Assembly: GCA_945869475.1 (NCBI GenBank) | Contig: CAMBOV010000001.1 | Coordinates: 186,001-250,000, forward strand | Origin: Singulisphaera sp. GP187 | Lineage (GTDB): Bacteria > Planctomycetota > Phycisphaerae > Phycisphaerales > SM1A02 | DNA length: 64,000 bases | Direction: 5' to 3' | Part shown: positions 29,594 through 39,547 of the stretch, in pieces | How positions within the stretch are numbered: the first letter of the stretch is position 1 | Layout of the letters: every line of letters starts with the position of its first letter | Notes under the pieces: model-generated | The model's database searches: none | Seen by the model: only the letters and a program-made list of their open reading frames with translations | What the model was told of the DNA's origin: nothing | Position numbers and translations under genes: made by a program

Positions 29594-30292
29594 TCAGACG
29601 GCGATTTGAACGCTGGGGCTCATGGATGCGCTGATGACGCACTTGCGGATGTAGAGACCCTTGGATGATGAAGGCTTGACCTTGTTGATCACGCCAATGA
29701 AGTGTTCGAGATTGGTCACGAGGTCGTCGTCGCTGAACGACAACTTGCCGATGAGACAGTGGACATTTCCACCATCGTCATTTCGGTACTCGACCTTTCC
29801 AGCGACGTATTCACGAACGGCGGTGGCGACATCTGGTGTGACGGTTCCGGCTTTGGGGGATGGCATCAGTCCCTTTGGACCGAGCACCTTTCCAAGGCGG
29901 CTCACGATGCGCATCATGTCGGGGCTGGCGACGGCGACATCAAAGTCCATCCATCCACCTTCGATTTTTGCGACGAGATCTTCTGCGCCGACTTCAACAG
30001 CGCCAGCACCTTTTGCTGCAGCAGCCTTGTCGCTGTTGCAGAAGCAGATGACGCGTGAGGTTTTTCCAACGCCCTTGGGAAATGAAATCGCTCCGCGCAA
30101 TGCCTGATCGGCAACCTTGGGATCGATGCCAAGATGCACAACGACGTTGACCGTTTGGTCAAACTTCGTGGCCTTGAACTTGCGGAGGGCTTTGATGCCG
30201 TCTGCTGGTGAACTGATCGTTTTCGCGATGAACGCTTGGTTGGCGCGCACGCGTTTGCTGTGACCGATGACGACTGTTGCTTTCACTGCCAT
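29594..30292 (-). CDS. rplA: Ribosomal protein uL1
   Basis: Large-subunit protein of the mobile L1 stalk near the E site. 232 residues, the usual length, from ATG 30292. GGAGG, located inside the last codons of rplK, is its ribosome site and only 4 bases separate the two genes. The family motifs LRKFKATKFDQTVNVVVHLGIDPKVADQALRG (N-terminal RNA-binding part), LGKVLGPKGLMPSPKAGTVTPD and the C-terminal SSSKGLYIRKCVISASMSP are all present. Expected to be co-translated with L11. Confidence 0.98.
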   Translation of the reverse strand: MAVKATVVIGHSKRVRANQAFIAKTISSPADGIKALRKFKATKFDQTVNVVVHLGIDPKVADQALRGAISFPKGVGKTSRVICFCNSDKAAAAKGAGAVEVGAEDLVAKIEGGWMDFDVAVASPDMMRIVSRLGKVLGPKGLMPSPKAGTVTPDVATAVREYVAGKVEYRNDDGGNVHCLIGKLSFSDDDLVTNLEHFIGVINKVKPSSSKGLYIRKCVISASMSPSVQIAV

Positions 30293-30296
30293 GGGA

Positions 30297-30722
30297 TTAT
30301 GCCTCCACCGTGACGCCCATTGAGCGTGCGGTTCCTGCGATCACTCGCATTGCGGCATCAAGACTGCCTGCATTGAGATCTTTCATCTTGTCCTCTGCGA
30401 TCTTGCGCAGTTGTGCCTGAGAGAGCACGCCGACCTTGTCTGTATTTGGCTTGCCAGATCCCTTTTCGATCTTGAGCGCGGTTGCGATCAAGACGGAGGA
30501 GGGCGAACTCTTGATCTCGAGATCAAACGTTCGATCGGCGTAGACCGTGACGATGCAACCGACAACGCGTCCATTGAGTTCGCGTGTTGCTTCGTTGAAT
30601 TTCGAGATGAACTGTCCCGGATTGACGCCGTTGGCGCCGAGGACAGGCCCCAGTGGTGGTGCGGGCGTCGCCTTGCCGCCGGGGGCAAGGATCTTGAACT
30701 GTTTCGTTATTTTCTTGGCCAT
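30297..30722 (-). CDS. rplK: Ribosomal protein uL11
   Basis: Part of the GTPase-associated centre of the large subunit. ATG 30722 has a strong ribosome site AGGAGGT (30731-30737) at proper spacing; an in-frame start seven codons upstream would include that site in the coding region. 141 residues. Markers: PAPPLGPVLGANGVNPGQFISKFNEAT (methylation-region N-terminal domain) and the C-terminal GSLDAAMRVIAGTARSMGVTVE. First gene of this cluster. nusG, secE and a tRNA gene, which often precede rplK, are not upstream; a divergent tyrS is instead, 215 bp away. Confidence 0.98.
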   Translation of the reverse strand: MAKKITKQFKILAPGGKATPAPPLGPVLGANGVNPGQFISKFNEATRELNGRVVGCIVTVYADRTFDLEIKSSPSSVLIATALKIEKGSGKPNTDKVGVLSQAQLRKIAEDKMKDLNAGSLDAAMRVIAGTARSMGVTVEA

Positions 30723-30937
30723 GGTTTTGAACCTCCTACCCAAATGTCCCCAACGAGGGGAGGTGCCGGCTCAGCCAAGATCCGGCGCATTCAAGTAGTT
30801 CGTGCGGTCTGAGATTGAAGAGTCGAGGAAGGTAGCGCGTTCGTTGTGATTGCGCAACCCCTTGAAGAGAAGTTCTCTCGCGACCGTTCAGGCCGACCCA
30901 TGAGCGGATGACCCAATCTCTTCTATAGGATCGAGCG

Positions 30938-32218
30938 ATGACGAGCGGATTCATCGCTGACCTGACCTGGCGCGGTTTGTTGCACCAAACGACCTCGGAG
31001 CAGCTCTCAAACCATCTCGAGACTCCAGGAAGGCTTGCCTACTGTGGATTCGATCCCACAAGCGACAGCCTTACCGTGGGAAACCTGCTCCCCATCACAG
31101 TGCTCGCCCGCTGGCAGCAAGCGGGACATCGGCCTCTCGTCCTCATGGGCGGAGCGACTGGACTGATCGGCGACCCCAGCGGAAAGAGCAGCGAGCGGCA
31201 ACTCATCGACGCCGAACAAGTGCGGCACAACATCGCAAGGCAGCGTCCAATATTTGCTCGAATTCTTGACTTCTCGGGTCACCACGCGGCGAGCATCGTC
31301 GACAACGCCGATTGGCTGCTGCGCTTGGGTTTCATCGAAGTCTTGCGCGATGTTGGAAAGCATTTCTCGGTCAATCAGATGGTTGCGCGGGATTCGGTGG
31401 CGAGTCGGTTGACACAGCGTGAGCAGGGAATTTCCTACACCGAGTTCAGTTACATGATTTTGCAGGCGTATGACTTTCTGCACCTGTATCGAACGGCGGG
31501 GTGCACGGTGCAACTCGGCGGTGCAGATCAATGGGGAAACATTTGCTCGGGCATCGATCTGGTTCGACGCATCGCGTCGGGCGACGCCTTTGGTGTGACG
31601 AATCAACTTGTGACGAAGTCCGACGGCACCAAGATTGGAAAATCGGAGGCGGGAGCGATCTACTTGAATGCGGATCGCACGAGTCCCTATCGCTTTCACC
31701 AATACTGGCTCAACTCTGCGGATGAAGACGCGCTGAAATTTCTCAAGTGGTTCACCTTTCTCTCACAATCGCGCGTGGCGGAGATTGCGACGGAACAGGC
31801 GAGAGATCCAGCGGCGCGATCGGCGCAGAAGACGCTGGCGGATGAGATGACGACGCTCGTGCACGGAGAATCGGAATCGCGCCGCGCTGCACTCTGCGCA
31901 ACCGCACTGTTCGGTGGTGACCTTCGATCGCTCGATGAACAGTCCGCGAGAGATGTCGCGGCAGATCTCCCCGGTTGCATGCTCGCGCGCGACGCCCTTG
32001 GGGTAAACGCGAAGCCACTCCTCGAACTTCTCGTCGAGACCGGACTCGCCGCGAGCAAGCGTGAGGCACGCGAGTTTCTCGAATCGGGAGCGGTGCAAGT
32101 GAATGGCGAGCGAGTCGCGCTCGAAGCGACGCTGACCAACGCGTCGTTTCTTCACGGACGGTTTGCGTTCATCCGCAGAGGAAAACGAAACTGGGCGGTT
32201 GCGCAATTGAGTCCATGA
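30938..32218 (+). CDS. tyrS: Tyrosyl-tRNA synthetase
   Basis: Class I synthetase charging tRNA-Tyr. 426 residues, standard for the bacterial form. The HIGH-like region is PTSDSLTVGNL, the tyrosine pocket includes YTEFSYMILQAYD and QLGGADQWGNI, and the KMSKS-like loop is KIGKS at 232-236. The C-terminal S4-like RNA-binding domain starts near residue 360 (LLVETGLAASKREAREFLESGAVQVNG). ATG 30938 follows a short TATAGGAT stretch 11 bases upstream that might be a promoter element, though unsupported by a clear second box. Divergent from rplK. Confidence 0.97.
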   Translation: MTSGFIADLTWRGLLHQTTSEQLSNHLETPGRLAYCGFDPTSDSLTVGNLLPITVLARWQQAGHRPLVLMGGATGLIGDPSGKSSERQLIDAEQVRHNIARQRPIFARILDFSGHHAASIVDNADWLLRLGFIEVLRDVGKHFSVNQMVARDSVASRLTQREQGISYTEFSYMILQAYDFLHLYRTAGCTVQLGGADQWGNICSGIDLVRRIASGDAFGVTNQLVTKSDGTKIGKSEAGAIYLNADRTSPYRFHQYWLNSADEDALKFLKWFTFLSQSRVAEIATEQARDPAARSAQKTLADEMTTLVHGESESRRAALCATALFGGDLRSLDEQSARDVAADLPGCMLARDALGVNAKPLLELLVETGLAASKREAREFLESGAVQVNGERVALEATLTNASFLHGRFAFIRRGKRNWAVAQLSP

Positions 32219-32238
32219 GTTGGCGCTAGGATCCGACG

Positions 32239-32769
32239 ATGACAGGCGCCGCTGGAACGTATGAACTTGGGAGATTTTCAGGGGTCTGTGCGATCTCGCA
32301 GCAACCCATCCTCGCCTCTCAAGAATTCGTTGCCGCACTCGTCGACGCACTCGATGAGGAGGGGCGCCCTCTGTTGCGCCGGCTCGATATCGCCGCAGCG
32401 CGGTGGGATCAGGGTGCTCGACCGGATGCGCTCGTCTGCTTCTGGCGTTCGCTCGCGCCCGCGCCAGGAGATCGAAAACAGACCTTTGTTGATGACGAGA
32501 CGCTGCTCGAGATGGTGCAGCGGATGGAAGATGAAACCGACGCACGGCGACGGGGCTTTCGGTGGATTCTCGCGCTCGTCTTGCTGCGACGCAAGATCAT
32601 CCGCCTCGATGGGATCGTTCATGAGGATGGCACCGAGTACTGGGCCTTTCGCCCTCGGGGATCCGATCCCGAATCACTGCCGATTCGCATCGCGAATCCC
32701 GGCGTCCGGGCGGATGAGATGCGGGAACTCGCCGAGCAACTCGGCGAGGTCATTCGCGCCGACGCATGA
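32239..32769 (+). CDS. Conserved hypothetical protein, likely planctomycete-specific family
   Basis: A 176-residue soluble protein with no signal peptide. The order GVCAISQQPILASQEFVAAL, a middle part ending in ALVCFWRS, then FVDDETLLEMVQRMEDETDARRRGFRWILALVLLRRKIIRLDG looks like a family I associate with planctomycetes and relatives, where it has no known function; this recollection was not checked. Only one Cys (C17) is in the opening motif, so a zinc ribbon is doubtful. Followed by a lipoprotein gene with ATGA overlap, so the two are coupled. tyrS ends 20 bp upstream. Confidence 0.75.
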   Translation: MTGAAGTYELGRFSGVCAISQQPILASQEFVAALVDALDEEGRPLLRRLDIAAARWDQGARPDALVCFWRSLAPAPGDRKQTFVDDETLLEMVQRMEDETDARRRGFRWILALVLLRRKIIRLDGIVHEDGTEYWAFRPRGSDPESLPIRIANPGVRADEMRELAEQLGEVIRADA

Positions 32770-33662
32770 ACCCGTTGCGCGCATTGGTGGTGCTGGTTGT
32801 GTGCATCGCTTGCGTGCAGGGTTGTTGCGAGAAGTCACTGCGCATCCTTGCCCCAGAGGGACCCGCGCCAACCGCCGAACAGTTTGCGCAGGCGCAATCG
32901 AAGCGACTCGACGCACTCTCGTCTCTCGCGCTGCGCGGTCACGCCGAACTTCGTTGGCGCGACGCGTCTGGTGGTCACTTCGATGATGGCGATTTTGATT
33001 TGCTCGTCAGGCCACCACGCGAGATGAGCCTGCGACTGAGCAAACTCGGCGAGAAGATTCTCTGGGTCGGTGCGGGTGATGGCCAGTGGTGGATCGTCTT
33101 TCCACGCGACCGACCGTCGCGAGCGATCCTGCAACCGTGGACGGCGGACGGTTCGCCTCGCGCGCGACAATCCGCAGTGGACGAGAAGGGGCTGAGTCAG
33201 TTGCTCGTACCAACTCGACTGCTTGAGGCGCTCGGACTGAGTGGCGTGCGTGCGCTGGATGTTCGTTCAGTCTCCTGGGATGAGATGCGCGCAGCGTGGG
33301 TTTTCACACTTGCAGATCGTCGGGTTTTCGCGCGCGGCGAGAGCCTTCTACCGATCGGGTGCGAGTGGCTCGACGCGACCGGAGCCGTCGTCGCCTCGTG
33401 CACTCTCGATGGTTTCGAGTGGGTCCGTGGCGAGCGGGCGCTCCCAGCTGGATCGCACTCTTCGCAGCAATTGGTCGCGACACGAATCGAGTTTTCAGTC
33501 TGGTCGAATGGGAGAACCTCTGCTGACGGTCAGTCGGATGCCACGTGCGCGCTCGCGGCGGAGGTTCCTTCGTATGGAGTTGATCGACTCAAACCACAAC
33601 TCTTCAATTGGCCCGATGTAGCCGCAGCACTCCGTCCCGAACTCGTTGAGACGGGTCGTTGA
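32766..33662 (+). CDS. Putative lipoprotein with LolB/DUF4292-like character
   Basis: 298 residues. The N-terminus (MNPLRALVVLVVCIACVQGCCEKS) is a signal peptide ending in a possible lipobox VQGC with lipid-modified C20. The following part, LSSLALRGHAELRWRDASGG then DFDLLVRPPREMSLRLSKLGEKILWVGAGDGQWWIVFP, is the pattern of the LolA/LolB-like fold that binds acyl chains in a half-barrel. That assignment rests on pattern only. Coupled on both sides: ATGA overlap with the upstream unknown gene and TGATG with the RDD protein downstream. Possibly outer-membrane located. Confidence 0.75.
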   Translation: MNPLRALVVLVVCIACVQGCCEKSLRILAPEGPAPTAEQFAQAQSKRLDALSSLALRGHAELRWRDASGGHFDDGDFDLLVRPPREMSLRLSKLGEKILWVGAGDGQWWIVFPRDRPSRAILQPWTADGSPRARQSAVDEKGLSQLLVPTRLLEALGLSGVRALDVRSVSWDEMRAAWVFTLADRRVFARGESLLPIGCEWLDATGAVVASCTLDGFEWVRGERALPAGSHSSQQLVATRIEFSVWSNGRTSADGQSDATCALAAEVPSYGVDRLKPQLFNWPDVAAALRPELVETGR

Positions 33663-35158
33663 TGCGGTGGAGTCTCACCTGCGCTTTGTGCCTGCTGCTC
33701 GCGTGGTCGGTCGCGTTCACGCAGCGCGCGAGCGCGTGGGCTCGCCCGAGTGACCACACGCCCTCTCTTCGCGCGGTGAGTTCTGGCAACCATCTCTGGA
33801 TCGCTCTGCCAACAGAGAGTGGCTGCACCATTCTCCACCACTCTTCTGAAATGAACGGCGCATTTTTCAAAGAGGTCCGGTCGCTGCCGGCACTGCCCGC
33901 AGCACTTGCAGCCCGCGAGAATCATCTGTGGATCGTGGCCGCGCCAGTCGGTAGCGGTACTGGGGGCGCCGTGTACGGTCTCTCGACGATTCGCGATCCC
34001 GCAACCGGATCGTTTTCCTACCAACCGACCGGTCGGCTTGATGTCTTGCCGAGTCTTCCCGCGAGTGCTCGCTTCTGTGGAATCGCGCCACAAGAGGACG
34101 GACCTGTCGTGCTCGTCGCCCAACCCGACTTCGCGCTGCTCGCCTCGGCGCCGATGGGATGGCACGAGATCGCACTGAGTGGCGATGCTGTGAACTCGCC
34201 GATGCTCGTCGCGTGGGCCGGAGCGGCTGCGTCGCCGTGGGCGATCGTGAACGTCGATGGAGTTGACCTCATCTCATGGACTCGCAGCGGTGCAGCGAAT
34301 TCGTCACCGTGGGAGCGTCAATGCTGGAGCGGCGCGGGCGACGGATTCGAGATGATGATTACCGGCAGTGTGCGACCCGCGACGCTTGCGCGCTTCGACG
34401 GCGCGAGTGGCGCATCGTTTCTTCTGCAGTACATCACACCGTCGGGACCACGCAAGCTCACCGTGATCACCCCGCCGCAGGGGAGCTGGACTGTGACTGG
34501 ATTCGGTGAGGGATTTCGGTTGATCTCAGTCGGCGCAGGTGGCGACGTGCAGCTCAGCGCGATCGACGCGGTGACAGGCAGTGTCACCCCGAGCACTCCG
34601 CTGACTCCTCAACCGAGCACAACAAGCGAGTGGATTCACCTTCCGCTGCTTGGAGCACTCACCATTGGCATGCTCTTGGCGGGATTCATCATTCATCCAC
34701 CGGCTGATCCGCCACCCGTGCTGTGCGCAGAGTGGGTCGCGCTGCCGCTGCCACGCAGACTCATTGCGCTGGCGATCGACATGGTGCCTGGAGCAGTGAT
34801 CGCAGTGCTCGTGACAGGTGCAAATCTCGATGAACTTCTCGCGATGCCGTCGTGGACTCCAGACTTGGCGCGGTCGACTCCCTCGTCGATCATGCTTGGA
34901 ATCACTGGAGTCTGGTGTTTGCTCTTTGAACTCTCCCTTCGGGCGTCTCCGGGAAAGTTCTTGGTTGGTGGTCGCATCGTGCGCGAGCCCGTGGCATCAG
35001 GTGACCCGCGCGCGGGTCTGTGGCGCTCAGGAGGTCGCGCACTCCTCAAGACGGCCGTGCTTTTCGCCCCAGCGCTTGGATTTCTCGCGTTCGTCCATCC
35101 ACTGCATCAGGGACTTCCTGAAACGATCACCAAGACCGTCGTCGCGCGACGGCGGTGA
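33662..35158 (+). CDS. Membrane protein with extracytoplasmic beta domain and C-terminal RDD domain
   Basis: 498 residues from ATG 33662, which shares one base with the previous stop. Signal peptide at 1-25, then about 300 residues of repeated short strands with Trp (HLWIALP, HLWIVAAP) that read like a beta-propeller or similar sensor domain outside the membrane. A first helix at about 322-340 is followed by an RDD-type domain: RRLIALAIDMVPGAVIAVLV, a helix near 415-430 and RASPGKFLVGGRIV. RDD proteins are poorly understood; transport or ion-related roles have been proposed. Ends 12 bp from the convergent zwf stop. Confidence 0.75.
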   Translation: MRWSLTCALCLLLAWSVAFTQRASAWARPSDHTPSLRAVSSGNHLWIALPTESGCTILHHSSEMNGAFFKEVRSLPALPAALAARENHLWIVAAPVGSGTGGAVYGLSTIRDPATGSFSYQPTGRLDVLPSLPASARFCGIAPQEDGPVVLVAQPDFALLASAPMGWHEIALSGDAVNSPMLVAWAGAAASPWAIVNVDGVDLISWTRSGAANSSPWERQCWSGAGDGFEMMITGSVRPATLARFDGASGASFLLQYITPSGPRKLTVITPPQGSWTVTGFGEGFRLISVGAGGDVQLSAIDAVTGSVTPSTPLTPQPSTTSEWIHLPLLGALTIGMLLAGFIIHPPADPPPVLCAEWVALPLPRRLIALAIDMVPGAVIAVLVTGANLDELLAMPSWTPDLARSTPSSIMLGITGVWCLLFELSLRASPGKFLVGGRIVREPVASGDPRAGLWRSGGRALLKTAVLFAPALGFLAFVHPLHQGLPETITKTVVARRR

Positions 35159-35170
35159 GAATCGCAGCGA

Positions 35171-36559
35171 TTACTTCGCAGAAACCTTTGGGGAATGCCA
35201 TCCACCAGGTGGGAGAAGCCAATCGTTTGCAGCTTCAGGACCCCACGTTCCAGGTTCATACTCGTAGGCAGGCACCATCGAGCCGAGGACGCCGTCAACG
35301 ATGCGCCAGCATTCGTCGACGCTGTCTTGTCGCGCAAAGAGTGTGCCGTCGCCGCGAAGGGCGTCGCCGAGCAATCGCTCGTAGGGTGTCATCTCATCGG
35401 ACTGCTGATCGATCGCGAGAAGTTCGACCTGCTCGCCAACCATCCGCTCGCCATCGACTTTGACCTGCGCATTGAGGCCGATCTCGATACGCGGATTGAT
35501 TTGCAATCGAAGGAAGTTATGGCTCGGCGGCAGCGGTTCGTGAAAGACAACCGGTGGCGGACGGTGGAACTCGACGCGCACCTCGGTTGCCGAGAGTGGC
35601 ATGTGCTTGCCCGCGCGCAAATAAATCGGCACCCCCGACCAACGCCAGTTTTCAATGTTGAGGCGAATTGCGGCGTAGGTCTCGGTGGTTGACTCTGGAT
35701 GGACCCCTGGTTCTTGCAGGTATCCGCGAAATTGACCACGCACGATGTCGGTGGGCTGCAGACTTCGAACAGCGCGAAAGAGTTTGACTTGTTCGTCGCG
35801 CGTGCGTTCCGTGTCATCCCAGTTTGGAGCTTCCATGCAGAGGAATCCGAGCACCTGCATGAGGTGGTTCTGAATCACATCACGCAGCGTTCCCGTTTCG
35901 TCGTAGAACGCGCCCCGGCCCTCGACTCCGAACGACTCTGCCATGGTGATCTGAATCTGTCGCACGTGTGTGCGATTCCAGAGCGGTTCGAGAATCGTGT
36001 TTGCAAAGCGAAAGTACAGCGTGTTCTGAACGGCTTCTTTGCCGAGATAGTGATCAATTCGAAAAATCGCCGACTCATCGAAGACCGCATGAAGCAGGGC
36101 GTTGAGCGCCGTGGCGGTCTCGCGATTGCGACCGAAGGGCTTCTCAACCACCACGCGTGCTCCGGCTGCACATCCCGAGGTTCCAAGATGCGATGAGACT
36201 GGTCCAAAGAGAACTGGCGGGATCGCCAAATAATGCAGCGGTCGCACACTCGCGCCAAGTTCCTCTCGCACTCGCTCGAAGGTCTTGGGATCGGCGTAGT
36301 CGCCGTCGACGTAGCGCAACAATCCGCACAACGTGGCGAATGCCTTCTCGTCGACTCCGCCACCGAACTTCTCGATGCCATCGCGCGCGCGTGCCTTGAG
36401 TTGATCAAGTGTCATGCCGCTCTTGGCGACAGCGATCACAGGAACATTCAAGATGCCTCGTCGAACGAGCGCTTGCAGCGCTGCGAAGGTCTTCTTGTGC
36501 GCAAGGTCGCCCGTTGCGCCGAAAAAAACCATCGCATCCGCTGGAGTGTGGTTTGCCAT
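35171..36559 (-). CDS. zwf: Glucose-6-phosphate 1-dehydrogenase
   Basis: Oxidises glucose 6-phosphate to 6-phosphogluconolactone with NAD(P)+, first step of the oxidative pentose phosphate pathway. 462 residues. The dinucleotide motif [10 protein letters not shown] is at residues 14-23, the substrate/active-site signature RIDHYLGKE at about 165-173, and the later EKPFGRN and RAGKHMPL segments are typical. Start ATG 36559 lies 5 bp after gnd, so the two enzymes are made from one transcript. pgl, the lactonase, is not in this window. Confidence 0.97.
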   Translation of the reverse strand: MANHTPADAMVFFGATGDLAHKKTFAALQALVRRGILNVPVIAVAKSGMTLDQLKARARDGIEKFGGGVDEKAFATLCGLLRYVDGDYADPKTFERVREELGASVRPLHYLAIPPVLFGPVSSHLGTSGCAAGARVVVEKPFGRNRETATALNALLHAVFDESAIFRIDHYLGKEAVQNTLYFRFANTILEPLWNRTHVRQIQITMAESFGVEGRGAFYDETGTLRDVIQNHLMQVLGFLCMEAPNWDDTERTRDEQVKLFRAVRSLQPTDIVRGQFRGYLQEPGVHPESTTETYAAIRLNIENWRWSGVPIYLRAGKHMPLSATEVRVEFHRPPPVVFHEPLPPSHNFLRLQINPRIEIGLNAQVKVDGERMVGEQVELLAIDQQSDEMTPYERLLGDALRGDGTLFARQDSVDECWRIVDGVLGSMVPAYEYEPGTWGPEAANDWLLPPGGWHSPKVSAK

Positions 36560-36564
36560 TGTGA

Positions 36565-37587
<1,023 letters not shown>

Positions 37588-37731
37588 AGTGTCGAGCCTT
37601 TCGAGTGAGTGAGAGTGCCAGGTGCCAGAAGGGTGACGAAGGTAGCAGATGTCCAATCCACCTTGGTGGTCAATCGCTACGCCTTGCTACTATTTCGGTT
37701 CGTCCGATTTTTTCACACCACGGAGTAGCGA

Positions 37732-39504
37732 GTGGCTCGTAAGGAACGCAAGAAAATAGGTGAACTTCTCGTTGAGGCGGGTGTTGCAAAACCAGAGCAG
37801 GTCGAGCAGGCTGTCGCAACTGCGAAGAGCTCACGCAAGCGAACGGGCGAAGTGTTGGTTGAGATGCAGGCGTGTAGCGAGGAAGATGTTGCACGCGGAC
37901 TCGGTCGTCAATTCGGGATGGAATTCGTCAACCTCGATCGACTCGACGGGGCGAATCGAATCAATCGAAAACTTCTCGCTGAAGACATCATTAAGAAGTA
38001 TCTGATTCTGCCGCTCGATGAGAAGACGGGGAACACCCTGAAGATTCTGGTGCACGATCCGATGGATCTTGATGCGCTCTCGGCTCTTCAGTTTCGCCTG
38101 AATTGCCAGTTCGTGACGCTGATCGCTTCGCGCGGTCAGATTCGTCGCTTCATCGAGGGCGAGAAGCGCGATGAGAGTCTCCTCAATCGCAAGAGCCTCG
38201 TCACCGCATCGATCAATATTTCCACTGACAAGTCGCGTGATTCGAGCCAAGACGCGAGCGTTGACAAATCGACTTCATCCGTCGACGGCGACGGCAAGGA
38301 TGGCGCAAAGCAGGCCTCCGCCAAAGAGGTCGGTGCAGCCACGAAGCTGGTCGATCGAATCATCGTCGATGCCGTTCAACGCCGTGCGAGCGATATTCAC
38401 ATCGAGCCAATGACTGATTGCGTGCGCGTGCGGTATCGAATCGACGGTTCATGCATCGAGATGGAGCGGATCCCGAAGATCTTGCAGAGTTCGATTCTTG
38501 CGAAGATCAAACTCATGGCGGGAGTGAACATCGCTGAACGACGCATTCCACAAGACGGCCGCATCAAATACACCGTCGACGGCTCGGCGATCGACTTTCG
38601 TGTGAGTGCCTGCCCCGCGTACTGGGGAGAGAGCATCGTCATGCGTATCTTGCGTCCAGAATCTGCGCGAATCGGTCTGCTGAATCTCGGACTTCAGCAG
38701 GACACACTTGACACTTTTAACAAGATGATCCGGCGTCCAAATGGGATCTTCTTGGTCACCGGTCCCACAGGATCTGGAAAGACGACGACGCTGTATTCGG
38801 CGCTGAACGACCTCAATCGGCCCGATCGAAAGATCATCACCGCCGAAGACCCAGTGGAGTTTTCGTTCGAAGGGATCAATCAAGTGCAGGTGCGCGAAAA
38901 GATTGGGTTGACCTTTCCAGTCATTCTCAAGTCGATGCTGCGTCAGGCACCCAACATCATTCTCGTTGGTGAGATTCGAGATCGCGAAGTTGCAGATATC
39001 GCGATTCAGGCTGCACTCACAGGCCACTTGGTCTTCTCGACGCTGCATACGAACGATGCACCGAGCGCGATCACTCGTCTCATCGACATGGGGGTGAAAC
39101 CATTCCTCGTCGCGAGCTCGATCCAAGCCGTGCTCGCGCAGCGCCTCGCACGAATCCTCTGCCCGGAATGCAAGGTTCGAGACGATGCCCCCGACCCGCA
39201 CTGGATGCGGATTGCAGGCATTTCAGCCGCCGAGATCGCCAACAGCAACATGATGAAGGCCGTCGGTTGCCCCAAGTGCGACAATTGCGGCTATCGCGGT
39301 CGACGGGGGGTGTATGAGATGATGGTGATGAACGCGGAGATTCGTGATCTCGCATTTCAGCGTTCGACCGTTTCGAAACTGCGGGCCGCGGCGGTGCGTT
39401 CAGGCATGCGAACGTTGCTGGGCGATGGCAAGATCAAAGTACTTAATGGAATGACGACAGCCCAAGAAGTCGCAACGTTTGCGCAGGCTGAGATCGTCGG
39501 TTGA
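37732..39504 (+). CDS. Type IV pilus / type II secretion assembly ATPase (PilB/GspE), copy 1
   Basis: Hexameric ATPase that drives pilin polymerisation. 590 residues from GTG 37732, preceded by GGAG at 37722-37725. Residues 1-150 form an MshEN-type N-terminal domain (two GELLVEAG/GEVLVEMQ units). Residues about 165-200 are a Ser/Asp/Lys-rich linker. The core has SDIHIEP, Walker A GPTGSGKTT from G344, the Asp box ITAEDPVE, Walker B ILVGEIRD and the His box GHLVFSTLHTND. A zinc site has C477, C480, C513 and C516/C519. Transcribed toward pilT. A second, similar ATPase is encoded at 40848, so one may serve pili and one a pseudopilus. Confidence 0.93.
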   Translation: MARKERKKIGELLVEAGVAKPEQVEQAVATAKSSRKRTGEVLVEMQACSEEDVARGLGRQFGMEFVNLDRLDGANRINRKLLAEDIIKKYLILPLDEKTGNTLKILVHDPMDLDALSALQFRLNCQFVTLIASRGQIRRFIEGEKRDESLLNRKSLVTASINISTDKSRDSSQDASVDKSTSSVDGDGKDGAKQASAKEVGAATKLVDRIIVDAVQRRASDIHIEPMTDCVRVRYRIDGSCIEMERIPKILQSSILAKIKLMAGVNIAERRIPQDGRIKYTVDGSAIDFRVSACPAYWGESIVMRILRPESARIGLLNLGLQQDTLDTFNKMIRRPNGIFLVTGPTGSGKTTTLYSALNDLNRPDRKIITAEDPVEFSFEGINQVQVREKIGLTFPVILKSMLRQAPNIILVGEIRDREVADIAIQAALTGHLVFSTLHTNDAPSAITRLIDMGVKPFLVASSIQAVLAQRLARILCPECKVRDDAPDPHWMRIAGISAAEIANSNMMKAVGCPKCDNCGYRGRRGVYEMMVMNAEIRDLAFQRSTVSKLRAAAVRSGMRTLLGDGKIKVLNGMTTAQEVATFAQAEIVG

Positions 39505-39547
39505 TCGGGTCACACGAGTTCCAAGACGACTGAAGGAGTCCGTTTCA

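Noticed and set aside
37588-37731. Possible small RNA or regulator between gnd and the PilB gene
   Set aside because: 144-bp divergent gap with no hairpin or conserved element I can defend; it probably only holds promoters.
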